NCBI RefSeq assembly: GCF_016907495.1
Contig: NZ_JAFBCC010000001.1
Location: 930,001 to 994,000 of the forward strand
Reading direction: 5' to 3'
DNA from: Arthrobacter tumbae
GTDB lineage: Bacteria; Actinomycetota; Actinomycetes; Actinomycetales; Micrococcaceae
Length of the DNA: 64,000 bases
Below are positions 1 through 7,938 of the stretch, one piece after another. Position numbers and translations under genes: made by a program. Every line of letters starts with the position of its first letter. The stretch's first letter is position 1. The notes below the pieces were generated by a model. It ran no database searches. It worked only from the letters and a program-made list of their open reading frames with translations, and was not told where the DNA came from.

Positions 1-1169
1 GTCTCGCAGTTGCCGGCCTGCTCATTGCGCTCCTCGCTCCGGTGACCGGCCAACGGTCGGATGTTGGCGGCCGCCGCAAACTGTGGCTGGGCGTAAACAG
101 CCTGGCCGTCGCGGCGCTGACCGCCCTGTGTTTCTTCGTGTTCCCGCGCCCTGAACTGCTCATTCTCGGCGTTGCGCTGATTGCTGCCGCGAACATCTTC
201 TTCGAGTTCGCCGGGGTCAATTACAACGCCATGCTCGCGCAGATTTCCACCCCCTCCAGCGTGGGACGGGTCAGCGGATTCGGTTGGGCAATGGGGTACG
301 TGGGCGGCATCGTGGCCCTGGTGATCGTTCTGGTCGCTTTTGTCCAGCCGGTCTTCGAATGGTTCGGGTCCAGCACCGAGGGCGCATTGAATATCCGGCT
401 GGTCGCCGTCTTCTCCGCGCTCTGGTTCCTCGCCTTCGCACTCCCGGTGATGTTTGCGGTCCCCGAAGTCCCCCGGCAGCGCCATGCCGACCGTCTGAGT
501 TTCCTCGCCTCCTATGGATTGCTCTTCCGGCGGATCAAGGCGATTTACCGGACCAGCCCGCACACCATCTACTTCCTGCTCGCGAGCGCCATTTTCCGTG
601 ACGGTTTGGCGGCGGTGTTCACTTTCGGCGGCATCATCGCTGCCGGAACATTCGGTTTCGAGCTCAGCGAGGTGATCCTGTTCGCCATCGTGGGCAACGT
701 CATCGCTGCCGTCGGCGCAGTGATCGGCGGCTACTTCGATGACCGCGTCGGCCCCAAACTGGTCATCATCGTGTCGCTGATCGGTCTTCTGGTCGCGGGC
801 ACCGCCGTGATGGTCCTTGGAGCGGAGGACCAGCAGATGTTCGGCCTGAACTGGAGCGGTGATACTACGTTCTGGATCTTCGGACTCCTGCTCACCCTCT
901 TCGTGGGTCCGGCACAGGCTTCTTCCCGGGCCTACCTCGCACGCCTCTCACCGCGGGGTGAGGAGGGCGAGATGTTCGGGCTGTATGCGACCACCGGCCG
1001 TGCGGTCAGCTTCCTGGCTCCAGCGCTTTTCTCACTCTTTATCGGAGTGTTCGGGGAACAGCGGTTCGGCATCATCGGGATTCTGGTGGTGCTGCTGGCC
1101 GGCCTGCTGGTGCTGCTCCCGGTGAAGCCGCCTGCACAGGTGACTCCCGCCGTCGTTCCTGCGCCGTAG
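1..1169 (+). CDS. MFS transporter, UMF1/Atg22-like (5' end missing)
   Basis: This is the C-terminal part (about 388 residues) of a polytopic membrane transporter. The reading frame is open from base 3 without a convincing start, so the gene begins upstream of the window. Many hydrophobic segments are visible. The stretch FFEFAGVNYNAML followed by GRVSGFGWAMGYVGG is characteristic of the Atg22/UMF1 branch of the major facilitator superfamily. The substrate is not predictable; relatives are annotated only as permeases. It converges on dcd with a 20-base gap that holds no obvious terminator. The family call is fairly secure, the function is unknown. Confidence 0.8.
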   Translation, partial: LAVAGLLIALLAPVTGQRSDVGGRRKLWLGVNSLAVAALTALCFFVFPRPELLILGVALIAAANIFFEFAGVNYNAMLAQISTPSSVGRVSGFGWAMGYVGGIVALVIVLVAFVQPVFEWFGSSTEGALNIRLVAVFSALWFLAFALPVMFAVPEVPRQRHADRLSFLASYGLLFRRIKAIYRTSPHTIYFLLASAIFRDGLAAVFTFGGIIAAGTFGFELSEVILFAIVGNVIAAVGAVIGGYFDDRVGPKLVIIVSLIGLLVAGTAVMVLGAEDQQMFGLNWSGDTTFWIFGLLLTLFVGPAQASSRAYLARLSPRGEEGEMFGLYATTGRAVSFLAPALFSLFIGVFGEQRFGIIGILVVLLAGLLVLLPVKPPAQVTPAVVPAP

Positions 1170-1189
1170 TGCTGCGCCTTGTGCCCGTC

Positions 1190-1786
1190 TCAGCGGGAAG
1201 GGGTGCCCTCGGCGATCTCGGTGCGGTGGAAGTTCAGGTGGCTGCGCGACGCCGTCGGGCCCCGCTGGCCCTGATAGCGGTTGCCATATTGCCCTGAACC
1301 GTAGGAGTGCTCCGCCGGCGAGGTGAGCTTGAAGAAGCAGAGCTGGCCGATTTTGGAGCCCGGCCACAGCTTGATCGGCAGGGTTGCCATGTTGGACAGC
1401 TCAAGCGTGACGTGGCCGGAGAAGCCGGGATCGATGAAGCCAGCCGTCGAGTGGGTGAGGAGGCCCAGACGCCCGAGCGAGGATTTGCCCTCCAGGCGCG
1501 CCGCAATGTCGTCAGGGAGCGTAACCCGCTCATAAGTGGAACCGAGGACGAACTCCCCCGGATGCAGGATGAACGGCTCGTCCGGAGCGACCTCCACCAG
1601 GCGGGTCAGGTCCGGCTGGTTCTCGGCTGGGTCGATGTGCGCGTACTTGTGGTTGTCGAAGAGCCGGAAGAACCGGTCGATGCGGACGTCCACGCTCGAC
1701 GGCTGAACCATCGCGGGATCATAGGGGTCGAGGAGGATGCGCTCGGCGGCAATTTCGGTTCGGATGTCGCGGTCTGAGATCAGCAC
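1190..1786 (-). CDS. dcd: dCTP deaminase
   Basis: The 198-residue protein has the usual dCTP deaminase length and fold signature: GKSSLGRLG at about 100-108 and [13 protein letters not shown] with TLEL at about 113-130, where Glu129 is the expected catalytic glutamate. It deaminates dCTP to supply dUTP for thymidylate synthesis. In mycobacteria and some other actinobacteria the same enzyme also hydrolyses dUTP (Dcd-Dut type); sequence alone does not settle which activity applies here. The start is GTG. A single gene converging with the upstream transporter gene. Confidence 0.95.
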   Translation of the reverse strand: MLISDRDIRTEIAAERILLDPYDPAMVQPSSVDVRIDRFFRLFDNHKYAHIDPAENQPDLTRLVEVAPDEPFILHPGEFVLGSTYERVTLPDDIAARLEGKSSLGRLGLLTHSTAGFIDPGFSGHVTLELSNMATLPIKLWPGSKIGQLCFFKLTSPAEHSYGSGQYGNRYQGQRGPTASRSHLNFHRTEIAEGTPSR

Positions 1787-1833
1787 CGTCTAAAAATACC
1801 GTACGCAGTTCAAGCCGATCTCATCGAAGGCAG

Positions 1834-2688
1834 TCAGCGCCCGATCTCGGTCCTGACGGCGAACAGCTCGGGAAAGAACGTCAGCTCCAGCGCCTTCTGC
1901 AGGAACCCGACCCCGCTGGACCCTCCGGTTCCCGTTTTGTGGCCTATGGTCCGCTCAACCGTTTTCAGGTGCCTGAACCGCCACAGCTGGAAGTTGTCCT
2001 CCAGGTCCACGAGCTCCTCGCACGCCTCGTAGACGTCCCAGTGGCCGGCAGCGTCCTCGTACACCTCCTTGTAGACCTGGACCAGCCCGCGGCTGAACTC
2101 GTGGGCACGTGTTACGTCCCGTTCAAGCAGTTCCGCGGGGATGCCGTAGCCGCGACGCGAGAGGTAGGAGATGAACTCGTCGTAGATGCTGGTTTCCTGC
2201 AGGAGCCGGGACAGGAGTTCGAAGGCCTCAGCGTCACTCTCGAAGACCTGAAGCATGCCCGCGTTCTTGTTGCCAAGCAGGAACTCGACGGCACGGTACT
2301 GGTAGGACTGGAAGCCGCTGGCCGACTGGAGCGCACCGCGGAACTCCGCATATTCCGACGGCGTGAGCGTCGCCAGCACCGACCACTGCTCGGTCAGCGA
2401 GCGCTGAATGTGCTTGATGCGGGCTATGCCCTTCATGGCCGCCCGCAGATCATCCGCGCGCAGGTAAGTGCGGACCGCACTCAGCTCATGGAGGACGAGC
2501 TTCAGCCACAGCTCGGAGGTCTGGTGCTGGATGATGAACAACATTTCGTCATGGTGTTCGGGCCTGCTGACAGGATGCTGCGCGGACAGGATGGAGTCCA
2601 GTGCGAGGTAGGACCCGTAGCTCATCTTTCCGGAGAAATCCTTCTCGATGCCTGCTTCAAGGTTCCGGGTGTTCCGCTCCACGCTCAT
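1834..2688 (-). CDS. kynA: Tryptophan 2,3-dioxygenase
   Basis: Heme dioxygenase that opens the indole ring of L-tryptophan to give N-formylkynurenine, the first step of the kynurenine pathway. The chosen ATG gives 284 residues and places the active-site histidine of the motif QHQTSELW at residue 55, as in characterised bacterial enzymes. A likely heme-ligand histidine lies in ERTIGHKTGTGG near the C-terminus. The open frame extends 92 codons further upstream, but that extension is low-complexity and crosses the 13-bp tandem repeat, so it was rejected. No kynureninase or formamidase gene is adjacent in this window, so the rest of the pathway must be elsewhere or absent. Confidence 0.93.
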   Translation of the reverse strand: MSVERNTRNLEAGIEKDFSGKMSYGSYLALDSILSAQHPVSRPEHHDEMLFIIQHQTSELWLKLVLHELSAVRTYLRADDLRAAMKGIARIKHIQRSLTEQWSVLATLTPSEYAEFRGALQSASGFQSYQYRAVEFLLGNKNAGMLQVFESDAEAFELLSRLLQETSIYDEFISYLSRRGYGIPAELLERDVTRAHEFSRGLVQVYKEVYEDAAGHWDVYEACEELVDLEDNFQLWRFRHLKTVERTIGHKTGTGGSSGVGFLQKALELTFFPELFAVRTEIGR

Positions 2689-2734
2689 GCCCCCAGCGTA
2701 GTTCTTCGTGCCATCGAAGCGCGCCCCTACAAGT

Positions 2735-2772
2735 GCGCCATCGAAGGGCGCCATTGAAGGGCGCCATTGAAG
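2735..2772. repeat. Three tandem copies of a 13-bp unit
   Basis: The unit GCGCCATTGAAGG occurs three times head to tail (2735-2747 as GCGCCATCGAAGG, 2748-2760, and 2761-2772 without its last base). A degenerate related stretch lies at about 2710-2725. The array sits between the divergent starts of kynA and the M4 peptidase gene, so it falls in the shared promoter region. Function unknown. Confidence 0.85.
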
Positions 2773-2817
2773 ACTGTCAGGGGCGGCCACTAGGTTGGAG
2801 GAACCCGAGGAGGCAGC

Positions 2818-3882
2818 ATGATCACACGCACACCTACCCACGTTCGCTGCAGCATTGTTCCGCCCTACCTGTTGGCCCGGTTGGCCGGCCTCGACGCTCC
2901 GGAACATCGCGGTGCGGCGGCTGCCGCCCGGCGAGCGCTCGTGCAGTTGGACCCCATCCATCATGCCCGGGCCACCGCTCCCAGGGATCCATCGCGGGGA
3001 GCCGGTACCGCCGTCGTGCTGGCGCTGCGCCGGACCATAGCGGACGCCGGCGGCAGCGAGACGTTGCCGGGACAGACCGTCCGACGGGAAGGCGATCCGG
3101 CTACGGGTGATGCAGCGGTGGATGAAGCGTATGCAGGCCTCGGTGCAACGTATGAGCTGTTCAGCGAGGTGTACGGAAGGTCATCCATTGACGACGCCGG
3201 CCTGTCGCTGGATGCCACGGTTCACTTCGGCCAGCAGTATGACAACGCGTTCTGGGACGGCTCCCGCATGGTGTTCGGTGACGGTGACGGTGAAATCTTC
3301 GGACGCTTCACCGCGTCGCTCACGGTGATCGGCCATGAACTGGCGCATGGATTCACCCAGTACTCCTCCAACCTGCGGTATCAGGGCCAGTCGGGTGCGC
3401 TCAACGAATCCATTTCGGATGTCTTCGGTGTGCTGGTCGAGCAGCGTGAGCTGGGCCAGTCCGCGGACGCCGCGAGTTGGCTGGTCGGCGAGGGCCTTTT
3501 CACCGATCAGGTGGAGGGGCGCGCGCTGCGCTCGCTGAAGGCTCCCGGAACCGCTTACGACGACGACGTCCTCGGCAAGGATCCGCAGCCCGCCACCATG
3601 GCGGATTACGTGGACACCACCTCCGACAACGGTGGCGTGCACATCAATTCAGGCATCCCGAATCATGCTTTCTACATAGCCGCCACGAGGTTGGGCGGCA
3701 ACGCGTGGGAGCGGTGTGGACAGATTTGGTATGACTCCGCAACGGGAGGACGCGTCCCCACGGACTGCGATTTCGCACTGTTCGCGTCCGTCACCGTCGA
3801 CGCCGCCACCGCACGGTTCGGAAACGGCTCACCGGAGGCTGACGCTGTGCAGTACGCCTGGCGGGAAGTGGGCGTGCTGTGA
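2818..3882 (+). CDS. Protealysin-like M4 (thermolysin family) metallopeptidase
   Basis: Zinc endopeptidase of 354 residues. The zinc motif HELAH is at 173-177, the third ligand is Glu197 in LNESISD, and the late motif HINSGIPNHAF carries the transition-state histidine. The short N-terminal region begins with CSIVPPYLL at about residue 11, the signature of the small protealysin-type propeptide rather than the long FTP/PepSY propeptide of secreted thermolysins. There is no signal peptide, as in protealysin, so maturation is probably autocatalytic and initially cytoplasmic. The ATG is preceded by a strong AGGAGG. The stop overlaps the start of the following inhibitor-like gene. Confidence 0.92.
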   Translation: MITRTPTHVRCSIVPPYLLARLAGLDAPEHRGAAAAARRALVQLDPIHHARATAPRDPSRGAGTAVVLALRRTIADAGGSETLPGQTVRREGDPATGDAAVDEAYAGLGATYELFSEVYGRSSIDDAGLSLDATVHFGQQYDNAFWDGSRMVFGDGDGEIFGRFTASLTVIGHELAHGFTQYSSNLRYQGQSGALNESISDVFGVLVEQRELGQSADAASWLVGEGLFTDQVEGRALRSLKAPGTAYDDDVLGKDPQPATMADYVDTTSDNGGVHINSGIPNHAFYIAATRLGGNAWERCGQIWYDSATGGRVPTDCDFALFASVTVDAATARFGNGSPEADAVQYAWREVGVL

Positions 3883-4175
3883 CGCGGATTGAGGTATCGC
3901 GCTCGGGGGGATTCGCCGGGTTGACCCGTACCTGGAGTGTGGAGGTGAGCTCCACCGAGGCGGAGGAACGCTGGCTGCCCCTTCTGGAGAAGGTGGAAGG
4001 CAGCGGGCTCGAGGATCCCCAACGTGATCGCTACGTCTACCACATCGCCATCGGCTACCGGGAAGTGACGGTTGCCGAGAGCGCAGTGGAAGGTCCCTGG
4101 AAGGAACTGGTGGAGTGGGTCAAGGGTGCCTCGTCCAGCCAGCGTGGAAAGGAATCCGGGGAGGCACCCGACTGA
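3879..4175 (+). CDS. Emfourin-like inhibitor of the M4 peptidase
   Basis: A 98-residue protein with no signal peptide. Its N-terminal motif RSGGFAGLTR and the overall pattern match emfourin, the slow tight-binding protealysin inhibitor known from Serratia, whose gene also follows the protease gene. The GTG start overlaps the protease TGA (GTGA), which implies translational coupling and roughly matched production of enzyme and inhibitor. The C-terminal 15 residues are polar and probably disordered. Family assignment is from the motif and context; inhibition of this protease is inferred. Confidence 0.8.
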   Translation: MTRIEVSRSGGFAGLTRTWSVEVSSTEAEERWLPLLEKVEGSGLEDPQRDRYVYHIAIGYREVTVAESAVEGPWKELVEWVKGASSSQRGKESGEAPD

Positions 4176-4187
4176 CACTCCTGCACA

Positions 4188-4250
4188 GACGCTGGCCGCA
4201 CTTGCAACGACGCTGACCGCGCTTGCGAAGACGTCAGCCACCGCACGGGC
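4188..4250. repeat. Imperfect 21-bp-period intergenic repeat
   Basis: Related units start at 4188, 4209 and 4230, exactly 21 bases apart. Each begins GACG and continues with a variant of CTGACCGCGCTTGC; the third copy is more degraded. It lies between the emfourin-like gene and tRNA-Gly. In another frame the units would read as Ala/Thr/Leu heptads, but no gene start supports coding. Confidence 0.6.
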
Positions 4251-4305
4251 GTCTGAAATGCATCCCGCACATGTTGTAGTGTTTATGGAGCGGTTTCGGC
4301 CGCAT

Positions 4306-4379
4306 GCGGGCGTAGCTCAATGGTAGAGCGCTAGCTTCCCAAGCTCGATACGCGGGTTCGATTCCCGTCGCCCGCTCCA
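4306..4379 (+). tRNA. tRNA-Gly (anticodon CCC)
   Basis: A full cloverleaf can be folded: acceptor stem GCGGGCG/CGCCCGC, D-arm GCTC/GAGC, anticodon loop TTCCCAA with anticodon CCC at 4338-4340, T-arm GCGGG-TTCGATT-CCCGT, and an encoded CCA at 4377-4379. It decodes GGG. The anticodon stem CTAGC/GCTCG contains one unusual T-C mismatch at the second pair (positions 28-42). Confidence 0.95.
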
Positions 4380-4392
4380 CAGATCAAACCGG

Positions 4393-4731
4393 TCAGCTCG
4401 CGGAGCGCGGCCCGAACATGATCACCGCAACGCCGGCCAGGCAGGCGGCGCTTCCAATCAGATCCCAGCGGTCAGGCCGAAACCCGTCAAAGGCCATCCC
4501 CCAGGCGAGGGATCCAACAACGAAGACTCCGCCGTATGCGGCAAGGATCCGGCCGAAGTTCGCGTCGGGCTGCAGTGTCGCCACGAACCCGTAAGCGCCG
4601 AGGGCCATGATCCCCAGGCCTGCCCACCACCACGGCTGGCCTTCCCGCACGCTTTGCCACACGAGCCAGGCTCCCCCGATCTCGGCCACTGCTGCTACGG
4701 CGAAGAGGACAATGACGAGAAGTACGCTCAT
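4393..4731 (-). CDS. UPF0060 (YnfA-like) small membrane protein
   Basis: A 112-residue integral membrane protein with four predicted transmembrane segments. Family signatures are [10 protein letters not shown] near the N-terminus and [13 protein letters not shown] plus [12 protein letters not shown] in the second half. UPF0060 proteins resemble small multidrug resistance-type transporters in size and topology, but no transport substrate is established. It stands alone between tRNA-Gly and the MFS exporter. Confidence 0.9.
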   Translation of the reverse strand: MSVLLVIVLFAVAAVAEIGGAWLVWQSVREGQPWWWAGLGIMALGAYGFVATLQPDANFGRILAAYGGVFVVGSLAWGMAFDGFRPDRWDLIGSAACLAGVAVIMFGPRSAS

Positions 4732-4795
4732 GACCCCATTATTTACTGCTGTTCTACACGGCTAAGTTCTCCTTGCAGGCGAGCCCGCCGTCCGG

Positions 4796-6148
4796 CTACG
4801 AAACCTTCGGCACAATCGCAAGGAACCGCCGTCGTTCATCCTGAGCTGCTGTCCAGCGGAAGCGGACAGTCAGCTGGCCGCGACGGGCAAGCACGACGGC
4901 GATGCCTCCGGCCGCCAGAACGGGAACCCCTCCGGCAATCATCATGGTGGGCTGTGCACCGATGTTCTCCGCGAGCCAGCCAATCATGGGACCGCCGAGT
5001 GCCTGCCCCCCGATGAGCACCATCATGTAAAGGCTCATCACACGTCCGCGGATCGCCAGGTTCGTGGAAGTCTGAACCAACTGGTTGGCTCCCGTGACAA
5101 ACCAGAGACACCCGATACCCGCGAAGAACATCAGCGTGGTAAAGACCAACTGGCTGGGGACGAACGCGGCAAGCACCATGAACCCGCCAAACGCCGTCAT
5201 CCCTCCAAGCACCCCGCGCAGCCGCAGCGTGGTTCTGCGGGTGGATGCGAGAGCGCCGACCAGCGAGCCGCTGGCCAGCGCCGTGTTCAACAGCCCGTAG
5301 CCGCCCGCGCCCGATTCGAAAACGCTGTCCGCGAAGGCTGCCAGAAGCACCGGTGTGCTCAACGCGAAGACGGCAACGAAGGCGGCTGAGACCGTGGTCC
5401 AGAAGATCGCCGGCTTGTTGAGGAGGTAGCGTGCGCCCGCACGCAGCTGCCCCTTGGCGCGGGGTGCCGGCGCTGTTGCGTTGAGTTGGTCGGTACGCAG
5501 CCGGCACAGCGTCAGCACGGTGTAACAGCAGGCGATCGCATTGATGGCGAAAGCCCATCCTCCTCCGACGGCAACGATCAGCAAACCGCTGACCGCCGGG
5601 CCCACCATGGCACCGAGCTGGAAGATCGACGAGTTGAGGCTGATGGCATTGCGCAGGTAGATGGGCCCAACGAGGTCGTTGACGAAGACCTGCCGCGCAG
5701 GCGCATCCACCACGGTGACCAGACCCAGGACAAAGGCGATGAGGTAGACGTGCCACACCTCGATCAGCCCGGAGAGCGCAAGCACCGCCATGGCTGCAGC
5801 CATCAGCGCTGCAACGCTCTGCGAAATGATGAGGAGGGTGCGCTTGGAATAACGGTCTGTCACCACTCCTCCCCAGGGCCCCAGAATCAGCATGGGCGCA
5901 AACTGCAGCGCAACAGTCACGCCCACCGCTGCAACGGACCCCGACAGTTCCAGGACCATCCAGTCCTGTGCGATGCGCTGCATCCAGACTGCAACGACGG
6001 CGATGAGGTGGGAGATTGCGAACAGGCGGAAGTTGGGGATGCGAAGCGAGATGAAGGTGTCACGCCAGGGTGGGCGGTGAGAGGTGACGGGAATCGGGGC
6101 GGTCAGTGTGGGGTCTCCGGCCGGTGCGGAGGGCGGTGGGGGTGCCAA
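4796..6148 (-). CDS. MFS exporter (EntS/MFS_3-like)
   Basis: About 450 residues with 10-12 hydrophobic segments. The N-terminal half carries NFRLFAISHLIAVVAVWMQRIAQDW and GPWGGVVTDRYSKR, typical of the MFS_3 group that includes the enterobactin exporter EntS and many drug efflux pumps. The frame extends upstream to 6253, but that extension is basic, low-complexity and overlaps the 18-bp repeat. A TTG at 6146-6148 preceded by AGGAAAG is the better start. It is transcribed divergently from a LysR regulator, which suggests LysR control and export of a small molecule. Confidence 0.82.
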   Translation of the reverse strand: MAPPPPSAPAGDPTLTAPIPVTSHRPPWRDTFISLRIPNFRLFAISHLIAVVAVWMQRIAQDWMVLELSGSVAAVGVTVALQFAPMLILGPWGGVVTDRYSKRTLLIISQSVAALMAAAMAVLALSGLIEVWHVYLIAFVLGLVTVVDAPARQVFVNDLVGPIYLRNAISLNSSIFQLGAMVGPAVSGLLIVAVGGGWAFAINAIACCYTVLTLCRLRTDQLNATAPAPRAKGQLRAGARYLLNKPAIFWTTVSAAFVAVFALSTPVLLAAFADSVFESGAGGYGLLNTALASGSLVGALASTRRTTLRLRGVLGGMTAFGGFMVLAAFVPSQLVFTTLMFFAGIGCLWFVTGANQLVQTSTNLAIRGRVMSLYMMVLIGGQALGGPMIGWLAENIGAQPTMMIAGGVPVLAAGGIAVVLARRGQLTVRFRWTAAQDERRRFLAIVPKVS

Positions 6149-6159
6149 GGAAACTTTCC

Positions 6160-6213
6160 TGAAGTAGCGCGGAGAACTGAAGCGTCGCTGGGAACTGCAG
6201 TAGCGCGGTGAAT
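6160..6213. repeat. Three imperfect tandem 18-bp units upstream of the MFS exporter
   Basis: Units begin at 6160, 6178 and 6196: TGAAGTAGCGCGGAGAAC, TGAAGCGTCGCTGGGAAC and TGCAGTAGCGCGGTGAAT. The array lies just upstream of the chosen exporter start, inside the divergent promoter region shared with the LysR gene. It could be leader sequence, a regulator-binding array, or remnants of coding sequence. Confidence 0.7.
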
Positions 6214-6318
6214 GGATGGGTACCTTCTTAACGCTAACCAGCCGCACGCGCATTAGGAATGGTGATCAAGCTTATAAGTACTATTGTGGAACGTAATGAG
6301 TGCGCAGAGAGGCAGCCC

Positions 6319-7179
6319 ATGTACGACTCAGTGCAACTGAAATCCTTCCTCGCCGTCGCGGAGACCCGCAGTTTCACGGGGGCAGCAACCCGGCTCGGGC
6401 TGAGTCAGCCGACGGTCAGTCAGCATGTCCGGAAGCTCGAAAAGGCCGCCGGCCGGATGCTCATAGCGCGGGACACCCGGGAGGTCCGCCTCACCGACAA
6501 CGGTGACGCGATGGCCGGGTTCGCCCGCACAATACTCGCGGCCCAGGAACAGGCGCTCACCTATTTCTCGGGGTCGGCCATGCGCGGGCGGCTGCGCTTC
6601 GGGGTCGCCGATGACCTCGCGATCACTCAGCTTCCCCGCATTCTCCGTCATTTCCGTCAGCTCTACCCACAGATCAACCTCGAGCTGACGGTGTCGCAGA
6701 GCCCGCCGCTGCTGCGCCGCCTGCGCGCCGGTCAACTGGACCTGATTCTCATCAAGTACATGGCCGGTACGGGTGAGGGCACCCTGGTACAGCGTGACCG
6801 CCTCGTCTGGGCGGGCCATGCCAAGACAACGCTCGACGACGGCGCCCCGGTCCCGCTCATTGCCTACCAGGCACCCAGCCTCAGCCGGCAAATGGCAATC
6901 GAAGCACTTGAGAAGGCGGGCAGGACCTGGCGGATCACCTGCAACACCCGTGAGATCAACGGCGTACTGGCAGCAGCCCGCGCGGGAATCGGACTGGCCG
7001 TTTTCCCCCAGTCCCTCATCCCTGATGACCTGGTCCAGGTAACCAACCGCTTTGATCTGCCTCCACTGGGCGATGTGGACTTCACGCTGCTGAGCAACCC
7101 GCTGGCGAACCAGGACCTGGTCGAGACGTTGAGCACAGCTATCCTTGGCCGTGCACTGCGCAAGCCGACGGACTCCTGA
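6319..7179 (+). CDS. LysR-family transcriptional regulator
   Basis: A 286-residue regulator. The N-terminal winged helix-turn-helix reads [23 protein letters not shown] followed by [13 protein letters not shown], and an effector-binding domain follows. The ATG at 6319 gives the canonical LysR N-terminus ([10 protein letters not shown]) and is preceded by AGAGG; an in-frame ATG at 6259 would add 20 unrelated residues. The gene is divergent from the MFS exporter, the classical arrangement for a LysR protein that activates an adjacent target gene in response to a small ligand. Ligand unknown. Confidence 0.92.
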   Translation: MYDSVQLKSFLAVAETRSFTGAATRLGLSQPTVSQHVRKLEKAAGRMLIARDTREVRLTDNGDAMAGFARTILAAQEQALTYFSGSAMRGRLRFGVADDLAITQLPRILRHFRQLYPQINLELTVSQSPPLLRRLRAGQLDLILIKYMAGTGEGTLVQRDRLVWAGHAKTTLDDGAPVPLIAYQAPSLSRQMAIEALEKAGRTWRITCNTREINGVLAAARAGIGLAVFPQSLIPDDLVQVTNRFDLPPLGDVDFTLLSNPLANQDLVETLSTAILGRALRKPTDS

Positions 7180-7297
7180 CCTGTCCCGGCCGCAGCGGGC
7201 GGGCGGCGCGGGCGGGCTGGCGCAGGCCGACTACGGCGCGGCGAGCGTGCGCAAGGCCACATGGCAGGCCGGCTGGGGCCAGCGTAGACTTGACGCG

Positions 7298-7726
7298 ATG
7301 AATCGCACAATGTTCAAGTCCAAGATCCACCGCGCTACGGTGACCCACGCGGACCTTCACTACGTGGGTTCCGTCACCGTTGACCTGGACCTGCTGGAAG
7401 CGGCAGACATCCTGCCCGGTGAGATGGTGTCCATCGTGGACGTCACCAACGGTGCACGTCTGGAGACCTACACCATCGCAGGCGAACGCGGTTCCGGCGT
7501 CCTCGGCATCAATGGTCCGGCCGCTCACCTGGTGCATGAGGGTGACACGGTCATTCTGATCACCTACGCAGCGATGACCACTGAAGAGGCGCATTCCTAC
7601 GAGCCCACCATTGTTCACGTTGATGCTGCCAACCGGATCATCGAACTGGGCAATGATCCCGCAGAGGGACTCACCGAGGGGTTGCTGCGGCCCCCCTTCG
7701 CCTTGAATAACGCCGCACTGCTCTAG
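7298..7726 (+). CDS. panD: Aspartate 1-decarboxylase
   Basis: A pyruvoyl enzyme that makes beta-alanine from aspartate for pantothenate and coenzyme A synthesis. The proenzyme is cleaved between Gly24 and Ser25. With the ATG at 7298 the motif [13 protein letters not shown] places Gly-Ser exactly at 24-25, so this start is preferred over the in-frame ATG at 7310 or the longer frame from 7145. At 142 residues it is slightly longer than the enteric enzyme. Conserved [10 protein letters not shown] precedes the cleavage site. A strong hairpin terminator follows. Confidence 0.96.
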   Translation: MNRTMFKSKIHRATVTHADLHYVGSVTVDLDLLEAADILPGEMVSIVDVTNGARLETYTIAGERGSGVLGINGPAAHLVHEGDTVILITYAAMTTEEAHSYEPTIVHVDAANRIIELGNDPAEGLTEGLLRPPFALNNAALL

Positions 7727-7750
7727 TCTTCGCATCCCGGACGATGCACC

Positions 7751-7781
7751 AGGAGGCCCCGCAAATTCTGCGGGGCCTCCT
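7751..7781. terminator. Rho-independent-type terminator after panD
   Basis: A perfect 13-bp stem, AGGAGGCCCCGCA paired with TGCGGGGCCTCCT around a five-base AATTC loop, is followed by TGTTGTTTGT. It lies 25 bases after the panD stop and separates panD from the trehalose importer operon. Confidence 0.9.
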
Positions 7782-7938
7782 GTTGTTTGTACTCTTCGAT
7801 ATCGGCTTGGCAACGGATCCTAGCGAATTCGTCCCGTAGGGCTTAGTGTCAGAAAGGCAAGGCTGCTTTCTTTCCTTTGACCGGCACCGGTTCTGAAGGA
7901 TCGGGGCGGACCAGACTCGATGTGGAGGCGAGGTACGC

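Noticed and set aside
2689..2964. 92-codon N-terminal extension of tryptophan 2,3-dioxygenase
   Set aside because: It crosses the tandem repeat and the divergent peptidase start, has no ribosome site, and would displace the His55 numbering that fits known enzymes.
6149..6253. 35-codon extension of the MFS exporter
   Set aside because: It is made of the 18-bp repeat, is highly basic, and lacks a ribosome site; the TTG start has AGGAAAG.
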